Assembly (NCBI RefSeq): GCF_041080655.1
Contig: NZ_CP163525.1
Coordinates: forward strand, 2,852,001 to 2,916,000
Source of the DNA: Streptomyces sp. CG4
Lineage (GTDB): Bacteria; Actinomycetota; Actinomycetes; Streptomycetales; Streptomycetaceae
DNA length: 64,000 nt
Direction: 5' to 3'
In this document: positions 16,970 through 24,927 of the stretch, one piece after another
Numbering within the stretch: position 1 is the stretch's first letter
How the letters are laid out: the number at the start of each line of letters is the position of its first letter
Notes under the pieces: generated by a model
Databases searched by the model: none
Seen by the model: the letters and a program-made list of their open reading frames with translations, nothing else
Told to the model about the DNA's origin: nothing
Translations under genes and position numbers: made by a program

Positions 16970-17780
16970 GTTCGTAACCCTCCGCGACAGACCTGAGTAG
17001 GTCCAGGGACTTTCGGCGCGACAAGGCGTCGCCCAATGCTTGATCGTAAAGCTCCTGGCACTCGCGCACCATGGATGGCAGTTCCATGATCCGCCCGTTC
17101 TTCACGCCCTCCGCATAAGCAATGGGCGGAAGGTCTTCGAACCACATGAGGGAGAGAAATCCCGCCTGTAGGGCATGGGCACCCACGGAGTACGGGAGCA
17201 CGTGGACGCGGATACGGCGGCTCTCACTCAACTCCACGATGTGACCCAGCTGCCGGCACATCACGGCCGGACCTCCGACCGCACGCCGCAGTACTGCCTC
17301 ATCGAGGAGCCAGCAGACCTCGGGCGAGTGGAAGTTGTCGAGAATGCGCGCCCGTTCCAGCCGCGTGGCCATCAGCTTGTCAAGCTCCTCGTCGCTCTTG
17401 CGCGGATAGCCGGAGCTGAAGACCTCGTACGCGTACTCCTTGGTCTGCAGGAGACCCGGCACCAGGCTGGGCGCATACTCGCGGATCTCGATCGCCTGGC
17501 CCTCGAACTCCAGCGCCTCCTCGAAGTGCTCGGCCACCCTCCTGCCGTCCAGCGTCGGCAGAAACCGCTCGAAGAACCCGCCGGTTTCCAGCACTTGATC
17601 CAGCCGCTGCGCATCCTTCACATCCGGCCTGCGCCGCCCCGCCTCGATGTGGGCGATGTGCGTGCGGGACATCAGCGCACGTTGGGCCAGTTCCTCTTGC
17701 GTGAGACCCGCCGCCTCCCTCCGCTGCCTGAGTTCCGCCCCGTACTTCTCCCGCGAGATCGGGTTGTCCTCGATGGCCAC
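16941..17780 (-). CDS. XRE-family regulator with DUF5753 domain
   Basis: Transcriptional regulator of 279 residues. A helix-turn-helix occupies roughly residues 14-70 (ELRQRREAAGLTQEELA, then SRTHIAHIEAGRRRP as recognition helix region). The remainder is the DUF5753/Scr1-type domain, with REYAPSLVPGLLQTKEYA near 100 and LPYSVGAHALQAGFLSLM near 205. It resembles WhiJ-type regulators recalled from Streptomyces, which pair with DUF397 or BldB-like small proteins. It heads a leftward unit with DUF397, FAD and PEP-enzyme-like genes, so it may control them. A divergent small gene starts at 17893, giving a 112-base shared control region. Confidence 0.9.
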   Translation of the reverse strand: MAIEDNPISREKYGAELRQRREAAGLTQEELAQRALMSRTHIAHIEAGRRRPDVKDAQRLDQVLETGGFFERFLPTLDGRRVAEHFEEALEFEGQAIEIREYAPSLVPGLLQTKEYAYEVFSSGYPRKSDEELDKLMATRLERARILDNFHSPEVCWLLDEAVLRRAVGGPAVMCRQLGHIVELSESRRIRVHVLPYSVGAHALQAGFLSLMWFEDLPPIAYAEGVKNGRIMELPSMVRECQELYDQALGDALSRRKSLDLLRSVAEGYEHEVQRAHHS

Positions 17781-17892
17781 CTTTCAACTCCCCCTCTTGC
17801 AGACGCCGTTGTCACGCTCCGTCATCTTCCGAAGGTACTCCCGCCCACCTCACTCTGTGCACGTATCGCCACGGAAAGTGAAAGGCGCGGGA

Positions 17893-18075
17893 ATGCAGGA
17901 CAAGCAAGAGGACGGGTTCGTCGGCGTGTACCTCACGCTGGCGGTCTCCCGGGACGGAGGCCGGACGTGGGGCCCGACGGTGACGTACCGGCCGCCGAAG
18001 AACGCCGCGCCGCTGGACCTGTCGGGACGGTTCCCCCCATGTGCGTGCCCTCGGTGCCGGGAGAGAAAGGGCTGA
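17893..18075 (+). CDS. Small conserved-looking protein ending in CxCxxC
   Basis: Possible protein of 60 residues reading MQDKQEDGFVGVYLTLAV, then SRDGGRTWGP, a proline-rich middle and PPCACPRCRERKG at the end. The terminal cysteines (CxCxxC) could bind zinc. Similar short proteins beside XRE/DUF397 pairs in Streptomyces are recalled, but none can be named. The ATG follows a GGCGCGGGA element. The last 143 bases overlap, tail to tail, the end of the inositol-monophosphatase-like gene on the other strand, so one of the two C-termini may be non-ancestral. Confidence 0.5.
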   Translation: MQDKQEDGFVGVYLTLAVSRDGGRTWGPTVTYRPPKNAAPLDLSGRFPPCACPRCRERKG

Positions 18076-18943
18076 CGAGGTCGAGGAGGTGCGGCAGCAT
18101 CTCCGGGCGCCCGGCGACGAAGGAACGCCCCGTGTCGGGGCCGCCGAAGCCGCCGCCGAACTCCGCGCCGTCGAGGTGCCGCAGGGCGACGCCGGCCTCG
18201 CGGGCGAGCAGCGCACCGGCGGGGAGGTCGATCGCCTCCGCGCGGTAGCCCACGAAGCCGTCGATGTCGCCGCGGGCCAGCATGGCCCAGGCGACCAGGG
18301 GTGCCCAGAGCTGGAGCAGGCGGCGGGAGCGGAGTTCGAGGGTGTGGCGGAGGGCGCAGGCGACGGGGTCGTCGCGGGAGACGGCGTGGCCCTGGGTCCA
18401 GGCGAGCAGGGGGCCCGCGGCGGAGAGCGGGCGAGCGCGCGGCGGGACGGCGAGGCGCCCGCCCGGCCCCTGGGCCCCGCCGCCCCGCCGAGCGGACCAG
18501 GTACGGGCGGTCAGCGGATCGTGGACGACGCCCACGACGGGCGTGTCCTCGACGCAGAGGGCGACACCGACGACGTAGACGGGGAGCCCGATGACGACGT
18601 TGTTGCTGCCGTCGAGGGGATCGATCAGCCAGGTGCGGCCGCCGCCGTCACCGGCGAGTTCGCCGGACTCCTCGGCGAGGATGCGGTCGTGCGGGAAGCG
18701 GTCCCGGATCCGGCCGACCACCAGCTGCTCGGCGGCCACGTCCAAGTCGGTGACGACGTCGCCCTGTTGGCCCTTGGCGTGGGCGGCGAACCCGTCGGGG
18801 AAGCGGGACCGCAGCAGCGCCCCGGCCTCCTCGGCGGCGCCCACGGCCGTACGGTGCTCGACGGCGTAACCGGCCGACGCGGACGACGGATCGGACGGCG
18901 GGTCGGACGACAGATCGGACGACGGGTCAGGGTTCGGGCTCAT
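17933..18943 (-). CDS. Inositol-monophosphatase-family phosphatase
   Basis: Metal-dependent phosphatase of 336 residues. Family motifs are clear: DVVTDLDVAAE near residue 63, ILAEESGE near 88 with a metal-binding Glu, WLIDPLDGSNN near 105 (the DPxDGT/S metal motif), and the late YRAEAIDLPAGALLAREAG near 240 (WDxAAG-like, here IDLPAG). It would dephosphorylate inositol phosphate, fructose bisphosphate or a 3',5'-bisphosphonucleotide; which one cannot be told. The first 30 residues are a Ser/Asp/Pro-rich leader, and the last 45 (after LLDLVSPFS) look unlike the family and run antisense to the small CxCxxC gene. Its start overlaps the cupin-like gene by 17 bases. Confidence 0.85.
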   Translation of the reverse strand: MSPNPDPSSDLSSDPPSDPSSASAGYAVEHRTAVGAAEEAGALLRSRFPDGFAAHAKGQQGDVVTDLDVAAEQLVVGRIRDRFPHDRILAEESGELAGDGGGRTWLIDPLDGSNNVVIGLPVYVVGVALCVEDTPVVGVVHDPLTARTWSARRGGGAQGPGGRLAVPPRARPLSAAGPLLAWTQGHAVSRDDPVACALRHTLELRSRRLLQLWAPLVAWAMLARGDIDGFVGYRAEAIDLPAGALLAREAGVALRHLDGAEFGGGFGGPDTGRSFVAGRPEMLPHLLDLVSPFSPGTEGTHMGGTVPTGPAARRSSAAGTSPSGPTSGLRPGRPPA

Positions 18944-19583
18944 GGATCCTCCTGAGGGCGGCCCGAGCGATCCGGGCGGTCTGGGTCGCGTCGCACGTCC
19001 GGCGGACCATGCGGTGCCCCGGGGCGGACGGCGGGCCCAGCGAGAGGTCCGGCCGGCCGGGCAGGGTGCGCCCCAGGACCAGGGTGGCGGTGGGGCGCCC
19101 GTCCGGCACCACGCTGGTATGGAATTCACCCGCCGGGAGGGTGTAGCTCTGCCCCCGCGCGCTGGTCTGTTCCACACCGGGCCGTAACCGCACCAGCCGC
19201 CCGGTGGGCCGTAGTTCGTCCACGCCGGAGGGATCGCTGAGTACTTCGAAGACCCGGTGGGTCGGTTCGCCGGTGTCGTCGTCCACGTCGATCCGCCGGT
19301 TGTCGAGCCGCCCGAAGAGCACCGTGCTGGTCAAGTCCCAGCTGTGGCAGTGCACTTGGGGCACGGACCGGTCGGGCTCCGCCTCCGGAGTGCCGAAGAC
19401 GTGGACGCAGACGCCGTCGTCGCCGTCGCGCAGGACGGGCAGGCAGACGAAGCCCAGTGGATGGCGTACCGCTTGCAGGGCGCGACGGCCCGAGGCGATC
19501 CGGTCCAGTTCCGACACGGCGTGCCGGATCAGCTCGGCGCCCGCGTGCCGCCGAGCGGCCCGTTCGAGGGCCGGGTAGTCCAT
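18927..19583 (-). CDS. Cupin-like hypothetical protein
   Basis: Protein of 218 residues. HCHSWDLTSTVLFG near residue 78 and a second LPAGEFHTSVV near residue 150 resemble the two histidine-bearing cupin motifs, with a beta-rich stretch between them. A metal-dependent dioxygenase or small-molecule sensor would fit, but no substrate is recognised. No signal peptide or membrane segment is seen. It sits between the membrane protein upstream (31-base gap) and the phosphatase downstream (17-base overlap), so it is likely co-translated with them. Confidence 0.6.
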   Translation of the reverse strand: MDYPALERAARRHAGAELIRHAVSELDRIASGRRALQAVRHPLGFVCLPVLRDGDDGVCVHVFGTPEAEPDRSVPQVHCHSWDLTSTVLFGRLDNRRIDVDDDTGEPTHRVFEVLSDPSGVDELRPTGRLVRLRPGVEQTSARGQSYTLPAGEFHTSVVPDGRPTATLVLGRTLPGRPDLSLGPPSAPGHRMVRRTCDATQTARIARAALRRIHEPEP

Positions 19584-19613
19584 GTTCCTTCCCCCTTGGC
19601 CGGAACACGGCGC

Positions 19614-20576
19614 TCACCTGCGGTACGGGTTCTCCGCGCGCAGCGCCTTGTCGATGATGTCGCCGACGTCACGATCGGTGTAGCTCGGCGGGAGTGGCAG
19701 GCCGAGGCGGTCGAGCAGGCGTCTGACCTCGTCCACGGTGGGCTCTTCGGAGAGCGGGGAGGCCTCGCGCAGGTCGAGCTTGACGGCTTGTTCGCGGCTC
19801 TGGTGCAGCTCGGTGACGTAGTAGTCGTAGAGCGGCCGGTCGCGCGCGACGTAGAGGCTGACCCGGCTGGGGTCGTCCTGGGTGATGATCAGGCACGTGT
19901 CGGAGAGGTCGAAGCGCAGTGCCGGGGCCACCGAGGACAGGTGGACGTCGATCTCCAGGGTGTCCAGCCGCTGCCGGTGCCAGCCGGCGGCGACGACGGT
20001 GGCGTAGGCCTCCTTGCGGGTGCGCTCCACGGTCCACTCGGCGAGGTCGCCGCCGGACCCTGGCCCGAACGTGCTCCTGAAGCGGGCGTAGGCGGCGCAC
20101 ACGTGGTCGTCGGCGGGGTTGATGATGTCGATCTTCATGCTGAGGGAGCGCCGCTGCCGTTGCCCTTCGAGCACGCACTCGGGCAACGTGACGGCGCGCA
20201 GATAGGTGCCGGTGCCGCCCTTGAACACCCAGCGGGTGGTGGTGCGCCGGGCCTGCTCGTGGGCGAGCGCGGTCTCGGCGCCGGAGAGCGCCCGCACCAT
20301 CGCCAGGTCCTCGATGGCCCGGCTGGTCCCGGCGGTCGCGGCGCGGACGTCGGCCATGCGGCGCCGGCGCTCGGTGAGCGAGCCGTACACCAGCGCCGCC
20401 AGCACCAGCAGCGTGGCGCCGGAGACGATGTTCGGGTCCATGTTGTTGTTGAGGACGTCCATCAGCCCGACGACCACGGCGACGACGATGGCAACGATCC
20501 CGTCCGCGTTCCGGACCGCCCACGCGATCCCGTTCTCCAGCCGGCGCCCGGCCCCCTGCGGCGTACTGCTCGTCAT
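19614..20576 (-). CDS. Membrane-anchored hypothetical protein
   Basis: Protein of about 320 residues. Two adjacent hydrophobic segments lie near residues 28-42 and 55-70, flanked by charged residues (SLTERRRR after the second). A soluble alpha/beta domain of about 220 residues follows, with a YDYYVTELHQSREQAVKLDL stretch near residue 255. No known domain is recognised. The ATG at 20576 is chosen because GGAGG lies six bases upstream; a GTG two codons earlier is less well placed. First gene of the unit with the cupin-like and phosphatase genes. Confidence 0.65.
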   Translation of the reverse strand: MTSSTPQGAGRRLENGIAWAVRNADGIVAIVVAVVVGLMDVLNNNMDPNIVSGATLLVLAALVYGSLTERRRRMADVRAATAGTSRAIEDLAMVRALSGAETALAHEQARRTTTRWVFKGGTGTYLRAVTLPECVLEGQRQRRSLSMKIDIINPADDHVCAAYARFRSTFGPGSGGDLAEWTVERTRKEAYATVVAAGWHRQRLDTLEIDVHLSSVAPALRFDLSDTCLIITQDDPSRVSLYVARDRPLYDYYVTELHQSREQAVKLDLREASPLSEEPTVDEVRRLLDRLGLPLPPSYTDRDVGDIIDKALRAENPYRR

Positions 20577-20637
20577 GTCCACCCTCCCCCGACGGTGGCT
20601 TCCATCGTAGGAGCAAGGACACTCCGTCAGCCATGCG

Positions 20638-20904
20638 TCAATCGGCCGTCAGCACCTCCAGCGCGGCCGACGCGGCTTCGACCACGGCCGACCGGCCGAC
20701 GGAGGCCGAAAACCGCTCGTCCGGCTGGTCACGGCCGGCCTCGTCCCGTGCGCGCGTGCGTGGCGGCGTGCGTGCCGTGCGCCACGATGATCAATACCGG
20801 GATCCCGTGGGCGGAGACGCGGCCGAGTTCCTTCGGACATCGGGGAACCTGCCGACCACGACGGCCAGTTGCCACAGCGGGGCACCGTCGACGGGTGCGC
20901 TCAC
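20638..20904 (-). pseudogene. Broken short gene overlapping the upstream stop
   Basis: A GTG at 20904 overlaps the stop of the upstream gene (GTGA) and opens WQLAVVVGRFPDVR. Protein-like sequence then continues in a different frame as KELGRVSAHGIPVLIIVAHGTH, and in the original frame again as DEAGRDQPDERFSASVG, ending VEAASAALEVLTAD before a stop at 20638. About 88 residues are reconstructed with one apparent base loss near 20838 and one gain near 20736. The family is not recognised. Sequencing error is the alternative to true decay. Confidence 0.45.
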
Positions 20905-21329
20905 GGCAGGTCGTCGCGGCCCAGCCAGGTCGGCTTGACCGGTACCCCGTCGTCGTACCGCTCGGCCCCCTCGATCCGTTCCGCCGGCTCATCCGATCCG
21001 GTACCGGGCTCGCCCGGCGCGTCCTCGGGTTCCGGGGCGGCTGGTGCGGCGGGTGCGGCGGAGTCGTCCAGCAGCTCCGCCACCGTGAACCGGGGGGCGA
21101 ACGACTGCCACGCCCCGTCGACGACCAGGAGGAATCCGTCACCCTCCCGGAACAACCGACGGCGCCTGGGGCTTCTGGGGTGTTCGGGCGAGTAGCTCCG
21201 GGCCCGCCGCTCCAGTTCCGCGAGCGCCTCGGCCCGAGTCCCGTGGACATGTGCCGGTACGTAAGCCTCGACGTGCTTGCGATCACCGGCACTCACGGTC
21301 GTCTCGACGACCAGCCCCCATACCGTCAT
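20901..21329 (-). CDS. Conserved hypothetical protein
   Basis: Protein of 142 residues starting MTVWGLVVETTV. The middle holds a basic [20 protein letters not shown] stretch followed by GFLLVVDGAWQSF, and the last 45 residues are an acidic, Ala/Pro-rich tail ending PTWLGRDDLP. The ATG at 21329 has GGGGA upstream; an earlier in-frame start would add 18 residues. Such proteins occur widely in Streptomyces without assigned function. It is coupled to the broken gene downstream. Confidence 0.7.
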   Translation of the reverse strand: MTVWGLVVETTVSAGDRKHVEAYVPAHVHGTRAEALAELERRARSYSPEHPRSPRRRRLFREGDGFLLVVDGAWQSFAPRFTVAELLDDSAAPAAPAAPEPEDAPGEPGTGSDEPAERIEGAERYDDGVPVKPTWLGRDDLP

Positions 21330-21402
21330 GTCCCCGGCTCCCCTCGCTCGTACGGCCCCGCACGGCGTCACCGCAATCCCCATGCCGGCGAGGACCGCGT
21401 GG

Positions 21403-22596
21403 TCACAGCCCCACGATCTTGTTCCACCGTTTCGCGAACTCCACCCGCTCGGTGGAGGTGATGTCCCGGGCGATGGCGAGGCGCTTGCGCATGGTGGTGT
21501 CGGGGAAGATCAGCGGGTTGTCGGCGAGGGCCGCGGTGTCCTTGTCCTTCGAGGCCGCCAGGACCTCCTTGGCGGCCGGGACGGGGCAGACGTAGTTGAC
21601 CCAGGCGGCGAGCTTCGCGGCGGTCTCGGGGTCGTAGTAGTAGTCGATCAGGCGCTCGGCGTTGGCCTTGTGGCGGGCCCGGTTGGGGATCATCAGGGAG
21701 TCCGACCACAGCTCGGCGCCCTCCTCGGGCACGACGAAGCGGATGTCGGGGTTGTCCGCCTGGAGCTGGATGACGTCGCCGGAGTACGCCTGGCAGGCGA
21801 GGACGTCGCCGCTGACCAGGTCCTTGGTGTAGTCGTTGCCGGTGAAGCGGCGGATCTGGCCGCGCCGGATCTCGCGCTCCACGTCGTCGCAGACGCGGTG
21901 GAAGTCGTCCGCCGTCCACTGGGTGATGTCCACGCCGTTGCCCTGCATGAGCAGCGCGAAGGACTCGTCGAGGCCGGAGAGGAGGGTCACGCGGCCCTTC
22001 AGGTCGCTCGCCCAGAGGTCCCGCACCTGCCGGATCTCGCGGCCCAGCTTCTTGCGGTTGTAGGCGATGCCGGTGATGCCCGACTGCCAGGGCACCGTGC
22101 AGAGGCGGCCCTTGTCGAAGGCCGGTGAGCGGAGCAGGGGGTCGAGATACTTCGCCACGTTCGGCTGGTGGGCCCGGTCCATCCGCTGCACCCAGCCCAG
22201 CCGGACGAACCGCGCGCACATCCAGTCGCTCATGACGATCAGGTCGCGGCCGGTCGACTGATGGTTCATCAGCGCGGGGCTGATCTTGCCGAAGAACTCG
22301 TCGTTGTCGTTGATCTCCTCGACGTAGTCGACCGTGATCCCGGTGCGCTTCTCGAACGCCTCCACCGTCGGCCGCCGGTTGGGGTCCTTGTCGTCGGTGT
22401 CGATGTACAGCGGCCAGTTCGCCCAGGTCAGCTTCTTGTCGGCCGTCGACTCGTCGGCGACGGCCCGGTCGCCGGGCGCGACATAGGCGGCGGGCACCCC
22501 GCAGCCGGCCAGCGCGCCGAGCGCGGCGGTGCCACCGAGGGCGCGCAGAAGGGAACGGCGGGACAACTGGGGCTTGCGGGAGGGAGTCTGAGACAC
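21403..22596 (-). CDS. Polyamine-type ABC transporter substrate-binding lipoprotein
   Basis: Extracellular binding protein of 397 residues of the spermidine/putrescine (PotD/PotF) type. A twin-arginine leader (SRRSLLRALGG) ends in the lipobox LAGC near residue 34, so it should be lipid-anchored. The mature part shows WANWPLYID near 58, the GITVDYVEEIN strand near 83, QSGITGIAYNRKKL near 172 and CQAYSGDVIQLQ near 270, all typical of this group. GTG at 22596 is chosen because it places the signal peptide at the N-terminus. No permease or ATPase for it lies adjacent; in related genomes they are near the edge aldehyde dehydrogenase. Downstream of the dehydrogenase gene by 177 bases. Confidence 0.9.
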   Translation of the reverse strand: MSQTPSRKPQLSRRSLLRALGGTAALGALAGCGVPAAYVAPGDRAVADESTADKKLTWANWPLYIDTDDKDPNRRPTVEAFEKRTGITVDYVEEINDNDEFFGKISPALMNHQSTGRDLIVMSDWMCARFVRLGWVQRMDRAHQPNVAKYLDPLLRSPAFDKGRLCTVPWQSGITGIAYNRKKLGREIRQVRDLWASDLKGRVTLLSGLDESFALLMQGNGVDITQWTADDFHRVCDDVEREIRRGQIRRFTGNDYTKDLVSGDVLACQAYSGDVIQLQADNPDIRFVVPEEGAELWSDSLMIPNRARHKANAERLIDYYYDPETAAKLAAWVNYVCPVPAAKEVLAASKDKDTAALADNPLIFPDTTMRKRLAIARDITSTERVEFAKRWNKIVGL

Positions 22597-22773
22597 CCCG
22601 GAAGCATGTCGTCCCGCCGGGCACAGGGGCAATCGACGCTGCGTCGAGCAAGGCGGGGCCTGTCGGACACCTTGTCGACGTCGACCGGACAACCCGGAGG
22701 CGTGGGGGCTGAATCGATGAGCGACCAGCCCCCACGCACCCGCGGCCGACAAGTGGCCGAACCCGGCGTTGCG

Positions 22774-24213
22774 TTACTCGCCCAGCGACGTCATCACGTG
22801 CTTGATGCGCGTGTAGTCCTCGAAGCCGTACGCCGAAAGGTCCTTGCCGTAGCCGGACTTCTTGAAGCCGCCGTGGGGCATCTCGGCGACCAGCGGGATG
22901 TGGGTGTTGATCCACACGCAGCCGAAGTCGAGCTTCTTGGACATGCGCATCGCGCGGGCGTGGTCCTTGGTCCACACCGAGGACGCGAGGGCGTACTCGA
23001 CGCCGTTGGCCCACTGGACGGCCTGGTCCTCGTCGGAGAAGGACTGGACGGTGATGACCGGGCCGAAGACCTCGTTCTGGATGATCTCGTCGTCCTGCTT
23101 CAGGCCGGAGACGACGGTCGGGGCGTAGAAGTAGCCCTTGTCGCCGACCTGGTGGCCGCCCGCCTGGACCTTGGCGTGGGCGGGGAGGCGGTCGATGAAG
23201 CCGGAGACCTGCTTGAGCTGGTTCGGGTTGTTCAGGGGGCCGTACAGGACGTCCTCGTCGTCCGGCTGGCCCGTCTTCGTCTCGGCGGCCGCCTTCGCCA
23301 GCGCCGACACGAACTCGTCGTGGATCGACTCGTGGACCAGGACGCGGGTCGCGGCCGTACAGTCCTGGCCGGCGTTGAAGAAGCCCGCGACCGAGATGTC
23401 CTCGACGGCCTTGGCGATGTCGGTGTCCTCGAAGACGACGACCGGGGCCTTGCCGCCCAGCTCCAGGTGGACCCGCTTGACGTCCTTCGACGCCGACTCG
23501 GCCACCGACATGCCCGCGCGGACCGAGCCGGTGATCGACGCCATCGCCGGCACGGAGTGCTCGACCATGAGGCGGCCCGTGTCGCGGTCGCCGCAGATGA
23601 CGTTGAAGACGCCCTTGGGCAGGATCGAGCCGATGATGTCCGCGATGAGGACGGTGGAGGCGGGGGTCGTGTCCGAGGGCTTCAGGACGACCGTGTTGCC
23701 CGCGGCGATGGCCGGGGCGAACTTCCACACGGCCATCATCATCGGGTAGTTCCAGGGGGCTACCTGGGCGCAGACGCCGACCGGTTCACGGCGGATGATC
23801 GAGGTCATCCCCTCCATGTACTCACCGGCCGAGCGGCCCTCCAGCAGCCGCGCCGCGCCCGCGAAGAAGCGGATCTGGTCGACCATCGGCGGGATCTCCT
23901 CGGAGCGGGTGAGCCCGGTGGGCTTGCCCGTGTTCTCCACCTCCGCCGCGATCAGGTCCTCGGCGCGCTCCTCGAACGCGTCGGCGATCTTGAGCAGAGC
24001 CTTCTGGCGCTCGGCGGGAGTGGTGTCGCGCCAGGCCGGGAAGGCCGCGGCGGCGGCCGCCATCGCGGCGTCGACGTCCGCCTGTCCGGACAGCGGCGCG
24101 GTCGCGTACGCCTCGCCCGTCGCCGGGTTGACCACCTCGGTGGTCCGTCCGTCGGCGGCGTCCCGGAACTCACCGTCGATGTAGTTGCGCAGACGACGCA
24201 GCTCGGTGCTCAC
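22774..24213 (-). CDS. Gamma-aminobutyraldehyde dehydrogenase
   Basis: Full-length aldehyde dehydrogenase of 479 residues, NAD-dependent, probably converting 4-aminobutyraldehyde from putrescine into GABA. Motifs: APWNYPMMMAVWKFAPA near 152, LELGGKAPVVVFEDTD near 252 with the general-base Glu, and NAGQDCTAATRVLVHES near 280 with the catalytic Cys. The assignment to aminobutyraldehyde rests on its neighbours: a polyamine binding protein downstream and a divergent Lrp regulator plus aminotransferase. A TTGAAA/TAGGGT promoter lies about 50 bases upstream. It is about half identical by eye to the edge gene at 1-1164. Confidence 0.93.
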   Translation of the reverse strand: MSTELRRLRNYIDGEFRDAADGRTTEVVNPATGEAYATAPLSGQADVDAAMAAAAAAFPAWRDTTPAERQKALLKIADAFEERAEDLIAAEVENTGKPTGLTRSEEIPPMVDQIRFFAGAARLLEGRSAGEYMEGMTSIIRREPVGVCAQVAPWNYPMMMAVWKFAPAIAAGNTVVLKPSDTTPASTVLIADIIGSILPKGVFNVICGDRDTGRLMVEHSVPAMASITGSVRAGMSVAESASKDVKRVHLELGGKAPVVVFEDTDIAKAVEDISVAGFFNAGQDCTAATRVLVHESIHDEFVSALAKAAAETKTGQPDDEDVLYGPLNNPNQLKQVSGFIDRLPAHAKVQAGGHQVGDKGYFYAPTVVSGLKQDDEIIQNEVFGPVITVQSFSDEDQAVQWANGVEYALASSVWTKDHARAMRMSKKLDFGCVWINTHIPLVAEMPHGGFKKSGYGKDLSAYGFEDYTRIKHVMTSLGE

Positions 24214-24260
24214 TGCCGGCCTCCTGATCAGGTACTCGCTGTCCGATTACTGAGACACCC

Positions 24261-24288
24261 ACCCTAGCCGTCAAGCCCACGTTTTCAA
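24261..24288 (-). promoter_or_regulatory. Candidate promoter for aldehyde dehydrogenase
   Basis: On the minus strand TTGAAA (24283-24288) is followed after 16 bases by TAGGGT (24261-24266), close to the Streptomyces housekeeping consensus TTGACA-N17-TAGRRT. Transcription would start near 24254 and give a 40-base leader. Confidence 0.5.
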
Positions 24289-24398
24289 CACCCCCACCAC
24301 CATCAGTTCTGCGAAATCCGCAAGACTCGGACTCTCAAACAACGAATTTCATCGCCTAAGGGTTGCGAAACTGTCGAGACCTCGTGCACAGTGAGGTC

Positions 24399-24902
24399 GT
24401 GGCCAGTCGAAGCGCAGACCAGAGGGACTCGTCCCGCGAGTCCAGGAGCGGCACCCCCCAGCTGGATGCCGTCTCCCTCGCCATCATCCAGCAGCTCCAG
24501 GAGGACGGCCGCAGGCCGTACGCCGCGATCGGCAAGGCCGTCGGCCTGTCCGAGGCGGCCGTACGCCAGCGCGTCCAGAAGCTGCTGGACCAGGGCGTGA
24601 TGCAGATCGTCGCCGTCACGGACCCGCTCACCGTGGGCTTCCGCCGGCAGGCGATGGTCGGGATCAACGTCGAGGGTGATGTCGAGTCGATCGCGGACGC
24701 GCTCACTGACATGTCGGAAGTCGAGTACGTGGTGATGACCGCGGGCTCGTTCGACATCCTCGCCGAGATCGTCTGCGAGGACGACGACCACCTGCTGGAC
24801 GTCATCAACAAACGCATCCGGTCCCTGCCCGGAGTGCGCTCCACCGAGAGCTTCGTCTATCTGAAGCTCAAGAAGCAGACCTACATGTGGGGAACCCGAT
24901 AA
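24399..24902 (+). CDS. Lrp/AsnC-family transcriptional regulator
   Basis: Regulator of about 167 residues. An N-terminal winged helix-turn-helix (LDAVSLAIIQQLQEDGRRPYAAIGKAVGLSEAAVRQRVQKLL, about residues 22-65) is followed by the RAM ligand-binding domain with VMTAGSFDILAEIVCEDDDHLLDVI near residues 108-132. It probably senses an amino acid or polyamine intermediate and controls the divergent dehydrogenase and the aminotransferase 19 bases downstream. The GTG at 24399 follows GAGG at short spacing; GTG at 24384 is the alternative. Regulation of neighbours is inferred. Confidence 0.9.
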   Translation: MASRSADQRDSSRESRSGTPQLDAVSLAIIQQLQEDGRRPYAAIGKAVGLSEAAVRQRVQKLLDQGVMQIVAVTDPLTVGFRRQAMVGINVEGDVESIADALTDMSEVEYVVMTAGSFDILAEIVCEDDDHLLDVINKRIRSLPGVRSTESFVYLKLKKQTYMWGTR

Positions 24903-24927
24903 CCGTGAGGACCCGATAACCGTGAGC
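24894..24927. repeat. 17-nt tandem duplication at gene junction
   Basis: Two copies of acccgataaccgtgagg (second ends in c) lie head to tail over the regulator stop and the aminotransferase start. The first copy holds a GTG followed by three codons and a TAA; the second holds the aminotransferase GTG start. The duplication thus created a tiny extra start-stop unit in front of the gene. Confidence 0.85.

Noticed and set aside
13489..17780. XRE-FAD unit considered as a RiPP or antibiotic cluster
   Set aside because: No precursor peptide, modifying ligase, carrier domain or exporter is visible.
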